A stretch of DNA of 64,000 nt from JAJFUV01 sp964384215 (GTDB lineage: Bacteria > Acidobacteriota > Terriglobia > Bryobacterales > Bryobacteraceae). Shown piece after piece: positions 25,755 through 34,834 of the stretch (position 1 is the stretch's first letter; each line of letters starts with the position of its first letter). The notes beneath the pieces are model-generated. The model saw only the letters and a list, made by a program, of their open reading frames with translations, had not been told where the DNA came from and ran no database searches. Location of the stretch: the NCBI GenBank assembly GCA_964384215.1, contig CAYLLB010000004.1:78811-142810 (forward strand). Direction: 5' to 3'. A program made the translations under genes and the position numbers.

Positions 25755-26236
25755 TACGCAGGCACCTCCTCGCTGAACGTCTCCTGGGGTACTTGGATCT
25801 TTAAGGGTCCCAGCGCGCGCACCTTTTGGACCATATCGTTGACCACGGAGCGCACTCTGTCGCCTTCGGCCGCCGAGATCCATTCCAGGCGGAAGCGATC
25901 TTCTTCAATGCCGAGGTCCCTCAACATGTGCTTCAGGACCTGGACGCGGCGGTAGGTCTTGTAATTGCCTTCCTGGTAGTGGCAGTCGCCGGGGTGGCAG
26001 CCGCCGATGAGCACACCGTCGGCGCCCTTGGCGAACGCGTCCAGGATGAACTGCGGGTCGATGCGGCCCGAGCACATCACGCGGATGACTCGGATGTTGG
26101 GCGCGTACTTGAATCGCGAAGTGCCCGCGAGATCGGCGGCCAGGTAGGTACACCAGTTGCAGAAGAAAGCCACGATCTTGGGCTCGAAGGGACCTTCGTC
26201 GGTCCCGGATGATAGCTGGACGAGATCCTCAGGCAT
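25754..26236 (-). CDS. mvhD: Hydrogenase-Hdr linker iron-sulfur protein MvhD
   Basis: 160 residues of the MvhD/FlpD family, which passes electrons from hydrogenase to HdrA. Conserved cysteines: FFCNWCTY (two), VMCSGRIDP, and GGCHPGDCHYQ (two), matching the [2Fe-2S] site of the family. The ribosome-binding site AAAGGAG lies inside the end of hdrA, and the genes overlap by 8 bases. Presence of MvhD between hydrogenase and Hdr genes supports a physical MvhADG-HdrABC complex. Confidence 0.92.
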   Translation of the reverse strand: MPEDLVQLSSGTDEGPFEPKIVAFFCNWCTYLAADLAGTSRFKYAPNIRVIRVMCSGRIDPQFILDAFAKGADGVLIGGCHPGDCHYQEGNYKTYRRVQVLKHMLRDLGIEEDRFRLEWISAAEGDRVRSVVNDMVQKVRALGPLKIQVPQETFSEEVPA

Positions 26237-28223
26237 AGTTCAGGACTCCTTTGATTTCTTCGTAGATCTCCTCATCCTCAAACAGATTCTGTTTAATGGT
26301 GCCGGACGGGCAGGCGGCCACGCATGTGCCGCAGCCCTTGCAGAGCGCCTCATTGATGTAAGCGACCTTCAAGTCTTCCTTGAAGCTGATGGCGCTGTAC
26401 GGGCACATGGGAATGCAGGTCTTGCAGCCCGAGCACTCCTCCTGAACGATGAAGGCGGTGTTCGGCTCCAGTTCCTGCACGTTGGCGTCGATCAGGGCCA
26501 AGGCTTCCGCAGCCGCGGCTCCGGCTTGCGCTACCGTATCCGGAATGTCCTTGGGGCCTTGGCAACAGCCGGCCAGGAAAACGCCGTCGCTGAAAGTGCT
26601 GACCGGGGCCAGCTTGGGATGGCGTTCCAGGAAGAAACCGCCCGGCGAGCAACTGATGTTGAACAGGCGGCGTACCTCGTTAGCGTCCTCTTGCGGCTCC
26701 AGTCCGGTCGAAAGCACCACCATGTCCACCGGGATGCGGCGGACGAAACCGGCCAGGGTATCCTCAACGCGAAGAATGAGCTTACCTTCCTCGGTCGGAT
26801 CCAACGCCCAGTCGGTGACTTCGGCCACCTTGCCGCGGATCATGTGCACGCCTTCGTGCAGCAGCTTCTGGTAGAACTCCTCGAAGCCCTTGCCCGGCGT
26901 GCGCATGTCGATGTAGAAGTTGAATACTTCCGCGCCGGTGTGCTCCTTGATCAGATGCGCCAGCTTCAGCGAATACATGCAGCAGACGCGCGAACAATGC
27001 GGATTAGTGCGCGCGTCGCGGCTGCCGACACAGTGGATGATGCCCACCGATTGCGGCTTCGAACCGTCGCGTAGCACCACCTCGCCGGCCGTCGGGCCGC
27101 TGGCGTTGACCAGCCGCTCGATTTCGAGCGCCGTGTACACGTTCGGATAGATGCCGTAGCCCAGGTCGGGCATGCGGGCCGCGTCAAAAGTCTTGTAGCC
27201 CGTGGCGATGATGATGCTGCCGACGTCGACAACCTGATCGGTTTCCTGCATGTCGAAGCGAATGGCCTTACGCTCGCCGCAGGCTTCCACGCAGGTCTTC
27301 TTGCAACGGCCGGTCTTCAACTGGATGCAGGCGGCCGGGTCGATGACCACGGTCTGCGGAACCGCTTGTGGGAAGGGAATATAGATAGGCTTGCGCTTGG
27401 CCAGGCCTTCGTTGAATGCGTCTTCGGTCTTGCCTTCCTTGAACACGCAGGCATCAATGCACTCCTGGCATCCGATGCAGGCATCCTCGAGGATGTAGCG
27501 CGGCCATCTTTTTACCGTCACCTTGTAATTGCCCATGTAGCCTTCCACCTTGGTGACTTCGGAAAGCGTCCACAGGGTAATGTTGGGATGGTTGCGCACC
27601 TGTGACATTTTCGGCGTGAGAATGCAGGCCGCGCAGTCCATGGTGGGGAAGGTCTTGTCGAACTTGGCCATGTGGCCGCCGATGGTCGGCTCGCGCTCGA
27701 CGAGAATCACTTTCTTGCCGGCGTTGGCCAGCGTCAGGGCGGCGTGGATGCCGGCGATGCCCCCGCCCACCACTAGAACATTCGGGTTGATGCCCACCTG
27801 GCGGCGTTCGAGCGGCTTGTGCAGAACGACCCGTCGAACCGCGGCGCGGACCAGGTCCTTCGCCTTCTCGGTGGCGGCATCCTTGTCTGTGTGTACCCAC
27901 GAATCGTGCTCGCGGATGTTCACCATCTGCAGGTAGAAGGGGTTCAATCCACCGTGAGCCAGCGCTTCACGGAATGTATGCTCGTGCAACAGCGGAGAAC
28001 AACTGGCCACCACCACCCGATCCAGTTGGAACTCTTTGATGTCCTGCTGGACCATCTCCTGCCCGGGATCCGAGCACATGTACTTGTAGTCGCGCGCAAT
28101 CGTGACGTTCGGCAGGTTGGCCGCGTAGTCGGCTACTGCCTTGCAGTCCACCACGGCGCCGATGTTGTGCCCGCAATGGCAGATATACACCCCGACGCGT
28201 ATGGTACGTTTCGCTTCAGACAT
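26229..28223 (-). CDS. hdrA: Heterodisulfide reductase subunit HdrA (copy 1)
   Basis: 664 residues. The N-terminal Fe-S domain has Cys15/Cys17 in VYICHCGHN and YMCSDPGQE. An FAD-binding thioredoxin-reductase-like fold follows with VVGGGIAGIH at about 151-160. An inserted ferredoxin region has CIGCQECIDAC, and two C-terminal [4Fe-4S] sites are present (CSGCKTCIPMCP near 585, CKGCGTCVAACP near 620). In methanogens HdrA's FAD is the site of electron bifurcation between ferredoxin and heterodisulfide. It lies beside hdrB, hdrC and mvhD with 8-base overlaps, so it is the likely partner of MvhD and HdrBC. Confidence 0.93.
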   Translation of the reverse strand: MSEAKRTIRVGVYICHCGHNIGAVVDCKAVADYAANLPNVTIARDYKYMCSDPGQEMVQQDIKEFQLDRVVVASCSPLLHEHTFREALAHGGLNPFYLQMVNIREHDSWVHTDKDAATEKAKDLVRAAVRRVVLHKPLERRQVGINPNVLVVGGGIAGIHAALTLANAGKKVILVEREPTIGGHMAKFDKTFPTMDCAACILTPKMSQVRNHPNITLWTLSEVTKVEGYMGNYKVTVKRWPRYILEDACIGCQECIDACVFKEGKTEDAFNEGLAKRKPIYIPFPQAVPQTVVIDPAACIQLKTGRCKKTCVEACGERKAIRFDMQETDQVVDVGSIIIATGYKTFDAARMPDLGYGIYPNVYTALEIERLVNASGPTAGEVVLRDGSKPQSVGIIHCVGSRDARTNPHCSRVCCMYSLKLAHLIKEHTGAEVFNFYIDMRTPGKGFEEFYQKLLHEGVHMIRGKVAEVTDWALDPTEEGKLILRVEDTLAGFVRRIPVDMVVLSTGLEPQEDANEVRRLFNISCSPGGFFLERHPKLAPVSTFSDGVFLAGCCQGPKDIPDTVAQAGAAAAEALALIDANVQELEPNTAFIVQEECSGCKTCIPMCPYSAISFKEDLKVAYINEALCKGCGTCVAACPSGTIKQNLFEDEEIYEEIKGVLNYA

Positions 28224-29142
28224 AGCTCTCCACCTCCTCGCGGGACATCATCCAGCCCTTCACTTGGCTTCGTCCCGAGATGCAGCGCTTAAGTCCGAGC
28301 TTGTCGATCTCGCCGCCGAGCGCCCACCCCAACGTCTGAGTAAAGAAGAAAATGGGTAGATCGAAGTGCTCTCCCGTCGCTTTCGTGATCTCCTTTTGGT
28401 ATGTATCCAAGTTGAATTGGCAAAGCGGGCAAATCGTTACTATGGCCTGCGCGCCTTTGCGAACTGCCTCTTTGAGAAGAATGTAGTTGAGCCGGACGCC
28501 CACGTCATGAATGGTTCCCGTGAGCGAGCCGCCGCAGCACTTGGTCTTGAGCGAGTAGTCGACCGTGGGAATGCCGGCCGCCCTCATAAGCTCATCCATG
28601 CGCATGGGATTGAGCGGCCTGTCGACCTCGTCGAACGGTCGCACGGCCTGGCAGCCGTAATAGCAAGCCACCTGCCCGCCGCGCCACCGCCGCTTCACCT
28701 TGGACTTGATGGCATCGAGCCCAACGTCGTTGTACAACATCTCCAGTGGGTGGCGCACTTTCACCGAATTCATGCCCGGCAGGTTCACTGCGCTCAAACT
28801 GTCGGACACTTCCTTCTTGATGGATGGGTACTTCTTGGCGTACTCCTGCGTCTTGCGCAATACCAGGTAACAGGCAGCGCACGGCGCCAGCAGATCGCGC
28901 TTGCCCGGGGCCTTGTGCGCGAGCGACAGATTACGCGCGGAAAGCAGGAACGCGGAATCTTCGTCCACGGCCATATAGGACGTGGCGCCGCAGCAGTTCC
29001 AGTCGTCCAGTTCCTCGACCGGCACATCCAGGCTCCGGAAGAGTTCCAGCATGCTCTCTTCGTAAGCAGCACCGGTGGCCTTCAACGAGCAGCCGGGGAA
29101 GTAGAGATAGCCTTGGGGATTGGTTTTGCTCGTCTTGGGCAT
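28216..29142 (-). CDS. hdrB: Heterodisulfide reductase subunit HdrB
   Basis: 308 residues with two complete CCG domains that build non-cubane [4Fe-4S] clusters. First: YFPGCSLK, WNCCGATS, APCAACY. Second: CYYGCQAV, TKCCGGSL, ICPLCQF. In methanogens these clusters reduce the CoM-S-S-CoB disulfide. Since all cluster residues are kept, a disulfide-reductase-like reaction is plausible, but the bacterial substrate is unknown. The start shares a base with the hdrC stop (TGATG). Confidence 0.93.
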   Translation of the reverse strand: MPKTSKTNPQGYLYFPGCSLKATGAAYEESMLELFRSLDVPVEELDDWNCCGATSYMAVDEDSAFLLSARNLSLAHKAPGKRDLLAPCAACYLVLRKTQEYAKKYPSIKKEVSDSLSAVNLPGMNSVKVRHPLEMLYNDVGLDAIKSKVKRRWRGGQVACYYGCQAVRPFDEVDRPLNPMRMDELMRAAGIPTVDYSLKTKCCGGSLTGTIHDVGVRLNYILLKEAVRKGAQAIVTICPLCQFNLDTYQKEITKATGEHFDLPIFFFTQTLGWALGGEIDKLGLKRCISGRSQVKGWMMSREEVESYV

Positions 29143-29717
29143 CAGGCAACCTCCCTCTTTACCGCCAATTCACGCTGCAGGTCTTTCGGGTTGCGGATGC
29201 CTTCGCTCTTGAACGACAATCTTCCGGTCCTGAGCAGCGCCCAGCCGGACTTTGCCATCCCAAGAAGAATGAATGGATTAGAACGGAACGCCATGCGCAA
29301 TACCAGCCACATTTCCGAGCTGCGCCCGCGGCGCTTCACAATCTCGTAGAATTCGCGGGCCAGCACTGGAATCGGGAAACGCTTCGGATAAAGGTTTTCT
29401 TTGATCGCTTCGCGCTTCAGGCTGTACATCACGTCGGTGATATGAATGTCTTGCGGGCAATGCACCGCGCAGGAATAACAGGACGCACACAGCCAGATGG
29501 TCTCGCTTCCCAACGCTTCCTTGCGAAAGCCCTCGCGCAGCAGACTCATAATGCGCCGGGGCGTAAAGTCCATGTAAATCGACAGAGGACAGGTTCCCGA
29601 GCACGTGCCGCACTGGATGCATGAGAAGATGTTTTCGCATCCAGGCAAGGTTTTCACCTTGTGCGGCCATTCGGGCACCGCCTCCCTCTGGAATTTCATT
29701 TTTCTGAATTGAAACAT
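29142..29717 (-). CDS. hdrC: Heterodisulfide reductase subunit HdrC
   Basis: About 191 residues with two [4Fe-4S] ferredoxin sites, FSCIQCGTCSGTCPL and CASCYSCAVHCPQ, matching HdrC, which links HdrA to HdrB. Start: ATG 29717 follows GGAG by 4 bases and is preferred over ATG 29744, which lacks a ribosome-binding site. The gap to the upstream hdrA copy (up to 87 bases) is the longest in this operon and could hold an internal signal. Confidence 0.9.
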   Translation of the reverse strand: MFQFRKMKFQREAVPEWPHKVKTLPGCENIFSCIQCGTCSGTCPLSIYMDFTPRRIMSLLREGFRKEALGSETIWLCASCYSCAVHCPQDIHITDVMYSLKREAIKENLYPKRFPIPVLAREFYEIVKRRGRSSEMWLVLRMAFRSNPFILLGMAKSGWALLRTGRLSFKSEGIRNPKDLQRELAVKREVA

Positions 29718-29804
29718 ATGTCTCCAATAACCGCGGATTTCCATGAATCGGAAACCTGCGTCACGTAAGTCAGCAGGATGAATTCGACAGGATGAGTTAC
29801 GGCG

Positions 29805-31796
29805 CTAGGCAAGTACCCCCTCGATCTCTTCAAGGATTTCTTCGTCTTCAAAAAGGTTCTGCCGGATGGAGCCCGACGGGCAGGCCGCCACGCAGGTTCC
29901 GCAGCCTTTGCACAAGGCCTCGTTGACCCACGCTTTTTTTGTGTCCTCGCGCACGCCGATGGCGCTATAGGGGCACATCGGAACGCAGGTGCGGCACGCC
30001 GAGCATTCGTCCTCGTTCACCACAGCCGTGTTCGGCTCCATTTCTACGAACTGCCTGTCGATAAGCGACAGGCATTCGGCTGCTGCGGCGCCGGCCTGCG
30101 CCACCGTGTCCGGGATATCTTTGGGTCCCTGGCAGCAACCCGCCAGGAAGATGCCGTCCGTGAAGGTGCTGACCGGCGCGAGCTTCGGGTGCCGCTCCAG
30201 GAAGAAGCCTTCGTTGGTGCAGGAGAGGTTGAAGCGCCGGCGCACGTCGTTTGCGTCGTGCCGGGCTTCCAATCCCACCGAGAGCACCACCATGTCCACG
30301 GGGACCTTGCGGATGTAATTGACCAGCGTGTCTTCCACCTGCATGATGAGCCGCCCCGTCCCGCCTTCCTCGGGGTAGATGTCGGCCACCTTGCCGCGAA
30401 TGAAGTTGACGCCCTCTTCGGCGATGCGGCAGTAGAACTCCTCGAACGCCTTGCCTGGCGTGCGCATGTCGATGTAGCAGTTGTAGACTTCCGCCCCCGT
30501 ATGTTCCTTGATCAGGTGTGCCAGCTTGAGCGAGTACATGCAGCAGACCCGCGAACAGTACCGGTTGGTGTTCTCGTCGCGGCTGCCCACGCAATGCACC
30601 ACGCCCACCGTCTGCGGCTTGCGACCGTCGCGGAGAACCACTTCGCCGCCGGTGGGGCCCGAGGCGTTCACCAGCCGTTCCACCTCGAGTGCCGTGTAAA
30701 CGTTCGGATAGGCTCCGTAGCCGTAATAAGGTACGCGCCCGGCGTCGAAGATCTGGAAACCGGTCGCCATGACGATGGAGCCGGCTTCCACCGTGTCGAC
30801 GGTCTCCTTCTGCTGGAAGTCGATCGCCTTGCGTTCGGCGCACACCTCCACGCAGGTCTTTTTACATTTGCCGGTCTTGAACTCGATGCAGGTGTCCGGA
30901 TCGATCACGACGAGCTGCGGCACAGCCTGCGGGAAGGGTATGTAAACCGGCTTGCGCTTGCCGAGGCCCATGTTGAATTCGTCGGGCGTCCGGCCTTCCT
31001 TAAACACGCACGCCGAGATGCACTCCAGGCAGCCGATGCAGGCGTCTTCGATGATGTAGCGCGGCTTGTGGCGCACGGTCACCTTGAAGTTCCCCACGTA
31101 GCCGTCCACCTGGGTTACTTCCGACATGGTCCAGAGCGTGATGTTGGGGTGCGCCTTTACCGCGGTCATCTTGGGCGTCAGGATGCACGCAGCGCAGTCG
31201 AGCGTGGGGAACGTCTTGTCGAACATCGCCATGTGGCCGCCGATGGTCGGTTCCCGCTCGATCAGGTACACGTGCTTGCCGGCGTCGGCCAAGGTCAATG
31301 CGGTGTGGATTCCGGCGATTCCGCCTCCCACCACAACTACGTCCGGATGGATGGAGACCCGTTTGCGTTCGAGCGGCAAATGCAGCCGGACGCGCCGCAC
31401 CGCGGCGCGCACCAGGTCCTTGGCCTTTTGGGTGGCCATGGTGCGGTCCGTGTGCACCCAGGAGTCGTGCTCGCGGATATTCACCATCTGCACCAGGTAA
31501 GGGTTCAGCCCGGCGGCCTGGGCCGCCGTGCGGAAGGTCTTCTCATGCAGGTGGGGAGAGCAGGCGGCTACCACGATGCGGTTTAGCCCGTGTTCCCGGA
31601 TGTCCTGCTTGATCAGTTCCTGTCCGGGGTCCGAGCACATGTACTTGTAATCGCGGGCCACGGTAACGCCGGGAAGTGTAGCGGCGTATTCTGACACCGC
31701 CGCCACATCCACGACACCCGCGATATTGGTCCCGCAATGGCAAATGTATACGCCCACGCTGGCGTGGCCGTTGGTTGTGTTTGCGTGCTGTTCCAT
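29805..31796 (-). CDS. Heterodisulfide reductase subunit HdrA (copy 2)
   Basis: 663 residues from ATG 31796, preceded by AAGGAG; the frame is open to 31925 but overlaps the previous gene. It is a clear paralogue of the HdrA at 26229-28223, collinear over its whole length with the same motifs (VYICHCGTN, VVGGGIAGIH, CIGCLECISAC, CSACRTCVPMCP, CKGCGTCVAACP). It has no HdrBC of its own beyond the shared pair, but follows the Etf/membrane-reductase genes after 14 bases. That suggests a second flavin module serving the Etf branch; this role is inferred. Confidence 0.92.
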   Translation of the reverse strand: MEQHANTTNGHASVGVYICHCGTNIAGVVDVAAVSEYAATLPGVTVARDYKYMCSDPGQELIKQDIREHGLNRIVVAACSPHLHEKTFRTAAQAAGLNPYLVQMVNIREHDSWVHTDRTMATQKAKDLVRAAVRRVRLHLPLERKRVSIHPDVVVVGGGIAGIHTALTLADAGKHVYLIEREPTIGGHMAMFDKTFPTLDCAACILTPKMTAVKAHPNITLWTMSEVTQVDGYVGNFKVTVRHKPRYIIEDACIGCLECISACVFKEGRTPDEFNMGLGKRKPVYIPFPQAVPQLVVIDPDTCIEFKTGKCKKTCVEVCAERKAIDFQQKETVDTVEAGSIVMATGFQIFDAGRVPYYGYGAYPNVYTALEVERLVNASGPTGGEVVLRDGRKPQTVGVVHCVGSRDENTNRYCSRVCCMYSLKLAHLIKEHTGAEVYNCYIDMRTPGKAFEEFYCRIAEEGVNFIRGKVADIYPEEGGTGRLIMQVEDTLVNYIRKVPVDMVVLSVGLEARHDANDVRRRFNLSCTNEGFFLERHPKLAPVSTFTDGIFLAGCCQGPKDIPDTVAQAGAAAAECLSLIDRQFVEMEPNTAVVNEDECSACRTCVPMCPYSAIGVREDTKKAWVNEALCKGCGTCVAACPSGSIRQNLFEDEEILEEIEGVLA

Positions 31797-31810
31797 CCCG
31801 GCGCTCCTTG

Positions 31811-33838
31811 TCACGAACAGACAGCCTCTTTCACCAACTCCATGGCGTCCCGCACCACCAGCTTGCCTTCCAACCCGGTGGTTTTCAGGGCGTCCTGGAA
31901 CATCACCATGTCCTTCGGACAGCACACGACCAGCGCTTCCACGCCGCCGAGCGCCGCCGCTTCCCGTACGCGGCTTTCCGCCGGGCGTTCCTTAATGCCC
32001 GGCACGTCTTCCATCCAGATCCGGCCGCCGCCGGCGCCGCAGCACCAGGCGTCCGCGCCGTGACGCGGCATCTCCGCGATCCGCGCGCCGGCCGATGCAA
32101 GCACACGCCGCGGCGCATCGTAAACGCCGTTGTAACGGCCCAGGTAGCACGGGTCGTGATACGTAACCTTGACTTCCCGCTTGTTCGACGCCGTGAGTTT
32201 GCCCTGTTGCAGCAGTTCGTCCACCAGTTCCACGGCGTGCATCACGCGGAAACCGTCGTACTCGTTCTTGAGAGCCTGATAGCTGTGAGGATCGTTTGTG
32301 ACGATCTTTTCGAACCGGGCCTTTTCGAGCGCCTTCATGTTCTTGTCGCGCAGCATCTCGAACAGGCCTTCTTCTCCGGCCCGTCGCACGTCGTTGCCGG
32401 AATTCTGCTCGGACTCGTACAGAATTCCGAAATTGAGGCCCGCTTTTTCGAAAACCATCGCCGTCGAGCGTGTCGCTTCCGCCAGGCGCGGGTCGAAGGA
32501 TGCGTAATCGCCCACGAACCACAGGTATTCGACCGGTTCCTTACGCGCGTCCTTGATCTTGAACGGGAGCCCCTGCGTCCACTTGGGGCGGTTTCGCGGC
32601 GATTGACCGAGCGAGTTGCCGTACCGGTTCAGGTTTGTCATCGCCTCCTGCAGCCGGCTTTCGATGGCGCCGTCAGCTACCAACCGCCGCCTCAACTGAA
32701 TCAGCATGGGGACGTGCAGGATGCCCAGCGGGCAGATGTCGTCGCAGGCGATACACGTCGTGCAGGACCACAGCCACGTATCCGGCACCGCGCCCGCGGT
32801 GGACGCGCCGTCGCCGTTCGTCACGTACCGCTGCAGGGCCAGGATCATGTCTCGCGGCGACAAAGCGAAGCCGGCGGTGGCTGCGGGGCATGCCACATGG
32901 CAGCGCCCGCAGCGGATGCACGCGTCCAGCATCACCAGCTCGTCGCGAGTGAAATCCGCCGCGCTCGCGTATCCTTCGCCGGTTTGCTTCAGGGCGGCCG
33001 CCATCGCCGCACCTCGCCGGGCGGGCCGCAGCGCCAAGCCGTACCAGCCCACCAGGATGTGCCAGGCCTTGCTGTATGGGATGTACGCTATCAGGCCCAG
33101 CGCGGTCAGTGCGTGCAGATACCAGATGTAGCCGAACGCCGTGCGCGCGCCCTCCTGCGACAGGCCCATCCCTGCCAGCCATCCGCTGAAGGTCCAACCG
33201 GCAAAGGACACCGTCTCGAACACCGGCTCCGTGGCCCGGATCCGGAACGTCTCCACCAGGAAACCGCCCACTCCGGCCAAGCCCACCAGCCCCAGCAGCA
33301 GCCAGTCCTGACGGATCAGCGTGCCTGGTTTCGGGAAGTTTTGCGGCTGCTCGCGCTCGGTGTACTGGAAGGCGGCGGGCTTGACCACGCCGCGCCGGAT
33401 TGCCAGGATCAGGAATCCGCACAGCAGCAGGATCCCGCCCAGGTCGGCGGTCCAAGAAAAGCCCAGATAGAAGTCCCCCTTGAGGAAACTCCACTGGGGT
33501 AGCATGAGGCGCAGTATGTCGTTATCCACCAGCACCAGGAGCGTGGCGACAAACAGGATCGCGAAGCCCGCGAACAATAGCAGGTGTCCCGCGCCTCCCA
33601 GCAGTTCGCCCCGCAGAATGGTGCGGTTGGTGATGACATCGATAGCGGCGCGCAGCAGGCCGGCTGCGGTAAAAGGCTGGCTCGCGTCCTGGCGTCCCCT
33701 CCGGTAGCGCTTGATCTTGCGGTACACACCATAGAAGAAGACAGCAAGCGAGAGGGCAGCGATCAGGTAGAAAGCGGCGATCAGCCACACCGGTAAAGTG
33801 TAGAAGTACGGCCGTTCGATCACTTCCGCGCCAGGCAT
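31811..33838 (-). CDS. Membrane-bound EtfAB-quinone reductase-like protein (cytochrome b + HdrD-like, EMR type)
   Basis: 675 residues. N-terminal NarI/cytochrome-b-like membrane domain of about six helices (about 12-270) with histidines at helix ends. Two [4Fe-4S] sites follow: CIRCGRCHVACP (307-317) and CTTCIACDDICP (359-369). Two CCG-type domains end the protein. The second keeps its cysteines (Cys564, CC 599-600, CC 639-640). The first (about 438-530) has lost them all: GDYASFDP, SEQNSGND and TNDPHSY stand where Cys, CxG and CPxC are expected. Related proteins beside etfAB pass electrons between Etf and menaquinone. Five bases separate it from etfA. Confidence 0.85.
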   Translation of the reverse strand: MPGAEVIERPYFYTLPVWLIAAFYLIAALSLAVFFYGVYRKIKRYRRGRQDASQPFTAAGLLRAAIDVITNRTILRGELLGGAGHLLLFAGFAILFVATLLVLVDNDILRLMLPQWSFLKGDFYLGFSWTADLGGILLLCGFLILAIRRGVVKPAAFQYTEREQPQNFPKPGTLIRQDWLLLGLVGLAGVGGFLVETFRIRATEPVFETVSFAGWTFSGWLAGMGLSQEGARTAFGYIWYLHALTALGLIAYIPYSKAWHILVGWYGLALRPARRGAAMAAALKQTGEGYASAADFTRDELVMLDACIRCGRCHVACPAATAGFALSPRDMILALQRYVTNGDGASTAGAVPDTWLWSCTTCIACDDICPLGILHVPMLIQLRRRLVADGAIESRLQEAMTNLNRYGNSLGQSPRNRPKWTQGLPFKIKDARKEPVEYLWFVGDYASFDPRLAEATRSTAMVFEKAGLNFGILYESEQNSGNDVRRAGEEGLFEMLRDKNMKALEKARFEKIVTNDPHSYQALKNEYDGFRVMHAVELVDELLQQGKLTASNKREVKVTYHDPCYLGRYNGVYDAPRRVLASAGARIAEMPRHGADAWCCGAGGGRIWMEDVPGIKERPAESRVREAAALGGVEALVVCCPKDMVMFQDALKTTGLEGKLVVRDAMELVKEAVCS

Positions 33839-33843
33839 ATCGC

Positions 33844-34821
33844 TCAGTGTCCTTTCCGCTCCTTCACTTTCGCCGTCAGCGCCGGCAGCACGTCCAGGGC
33901 GTCGGCTTCAATCCCGTAATGGGCTACGTTGAAGATAGGCGCCTTGGGGTCGGTGTTGATCGCGACAATCAGGGCGGCACCCTTCATGCCTTCCACGTGC
34001 TCGGGTGCTCCACTGATGCCCGCCGCCAGGTAGAACTTCGGCTTCACGCTCGCGCCGGACTTGCCCACCTGCCGCGACATCGGCAGCCACCCCTGGTCGA
34101 TGACGGGCCGCGATCCGGAGACCGCGCCGCCCAGTGCCTCGGCCAGTTCCTGCGCCAGTTCCAAGTTGTCGGCGCTTTGAATGCCGCGGCCCACCGAAAC
34201 CAGCACTTCCTGTTCGCAGATGTCGATGTCGCCGGCTTCCGGCTCGATGTAGCGCTTGAAGCGGACCTTCGGCTCGTCCGGGAGAGCCACGGCAACCTCT
34301 TCAACCGGCGGCGCGACCGTTGCGCGGCCAGCCTCGATGGGACGGCAGCCAGGCCAGATACCGAGGATGACGGGATCGCCCGCGGCCCTTACGGTGGCCT
34401 CCATCTTGCCCCCGTATAACAGGCTGCGCGCTTGCAGCTTGCCATCGGAAACCGAGACGTCCACGCAGGAGTTGATGCACACGGCACCCAGTTTCGCGGC
34501 CAGGAGGCTCCCGATTCCTAGGGTCACGTTGGATAACGGCACTAGAACCGCCTTGGGTTTCTTCGACCGGACCAGGTCCTCCAGCGCCACGGCGCAACTT
34601 TCCGCCGTCATCTCCGCCAGGCTGGAATGATCGGCATACAGGACCTGTTCCGCGGCTCCCAGGGAGGCCGCCAGGTCCTTCTTTCCGTGCCCCAGCAATA
34701 CCGCTTCCAGCTTGACGCCCAATGCTTGAGCCAGTTCACGCCCTAGGGCCAGAACCTCGAATGTGATCTCGGAAATCTGCCCCTGCCAATGCTCCGCCAG
34801 AACCCAAATTTCGCCCGCCAT
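33844..34821 (-). CDS. etfA: Electron transfer flavoprotein alpha subunit
   Basis: 325 residues, full length. The C-terminal FAD-binding domain is conserved: VSVGRGIQSADN, then SRQVGKSGASVKPKFYLAAG, ISGAPEHVEGMKGA and VAINTDPKAPIF. EtfAB shuttles electrons between flavin dehydrogenases and a quinone reductase, and some EtfAB bifurcate. A GGAGGAAAACATC ribosome-binding site precedes ATG 34821. It sits between etfB and the membrane reductase, so the three probably form one pathway. No acyl-CoA dehydrogenase lies in the window. Confidence 0.92.
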   Translation of the reverse strand: MAGEIWVLAEHWQGQISEITFEVLALGRELAQALGVKLEAVLLGHGKKDLAASLGAAEQVLYADHSSLAEMTAESCAVALEDLVRSKKPKAVLVPLSNVTLGIGSLLAAKLGAVCINSCVDVSVSDGKLQARSLLYGGKMEATVRAAGDPVILGIWPGCRPIEAGRATVAPPVEEVAVALPDEPKVRFKRYIEPEAGDIDICEQEVLVSVGRGIQSADNLELAQELAEALGGAVSGSRPVIDQGWLPMSRQVGKSGASVKPKFYLAAGISGAPEHVEGMKGAALIVAINTDPKAPIFNVAHYGIEADALDVLPALTAKVKERKGH

Positions 34822-34834
34822 GATGTTTTCCTCC

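Noticed and set aside
30189..31586. 465-codon frame opposite the second hdrA
   Set aside because: Low-complexity His/Val/Ala-rich composition typical of antisense to a GC-rich gene; a similar shadow (305 codons, 26157-27074) lies opposite the first hdrA.
31775..33502. 575-codon frame on the plus strand opposite the membrane reductase gene
   Set aside because: Arg/His-rich shadow of a GC-rich gene with clear motifs on the minus strand; no ribosome-binding site or recognisable domain.
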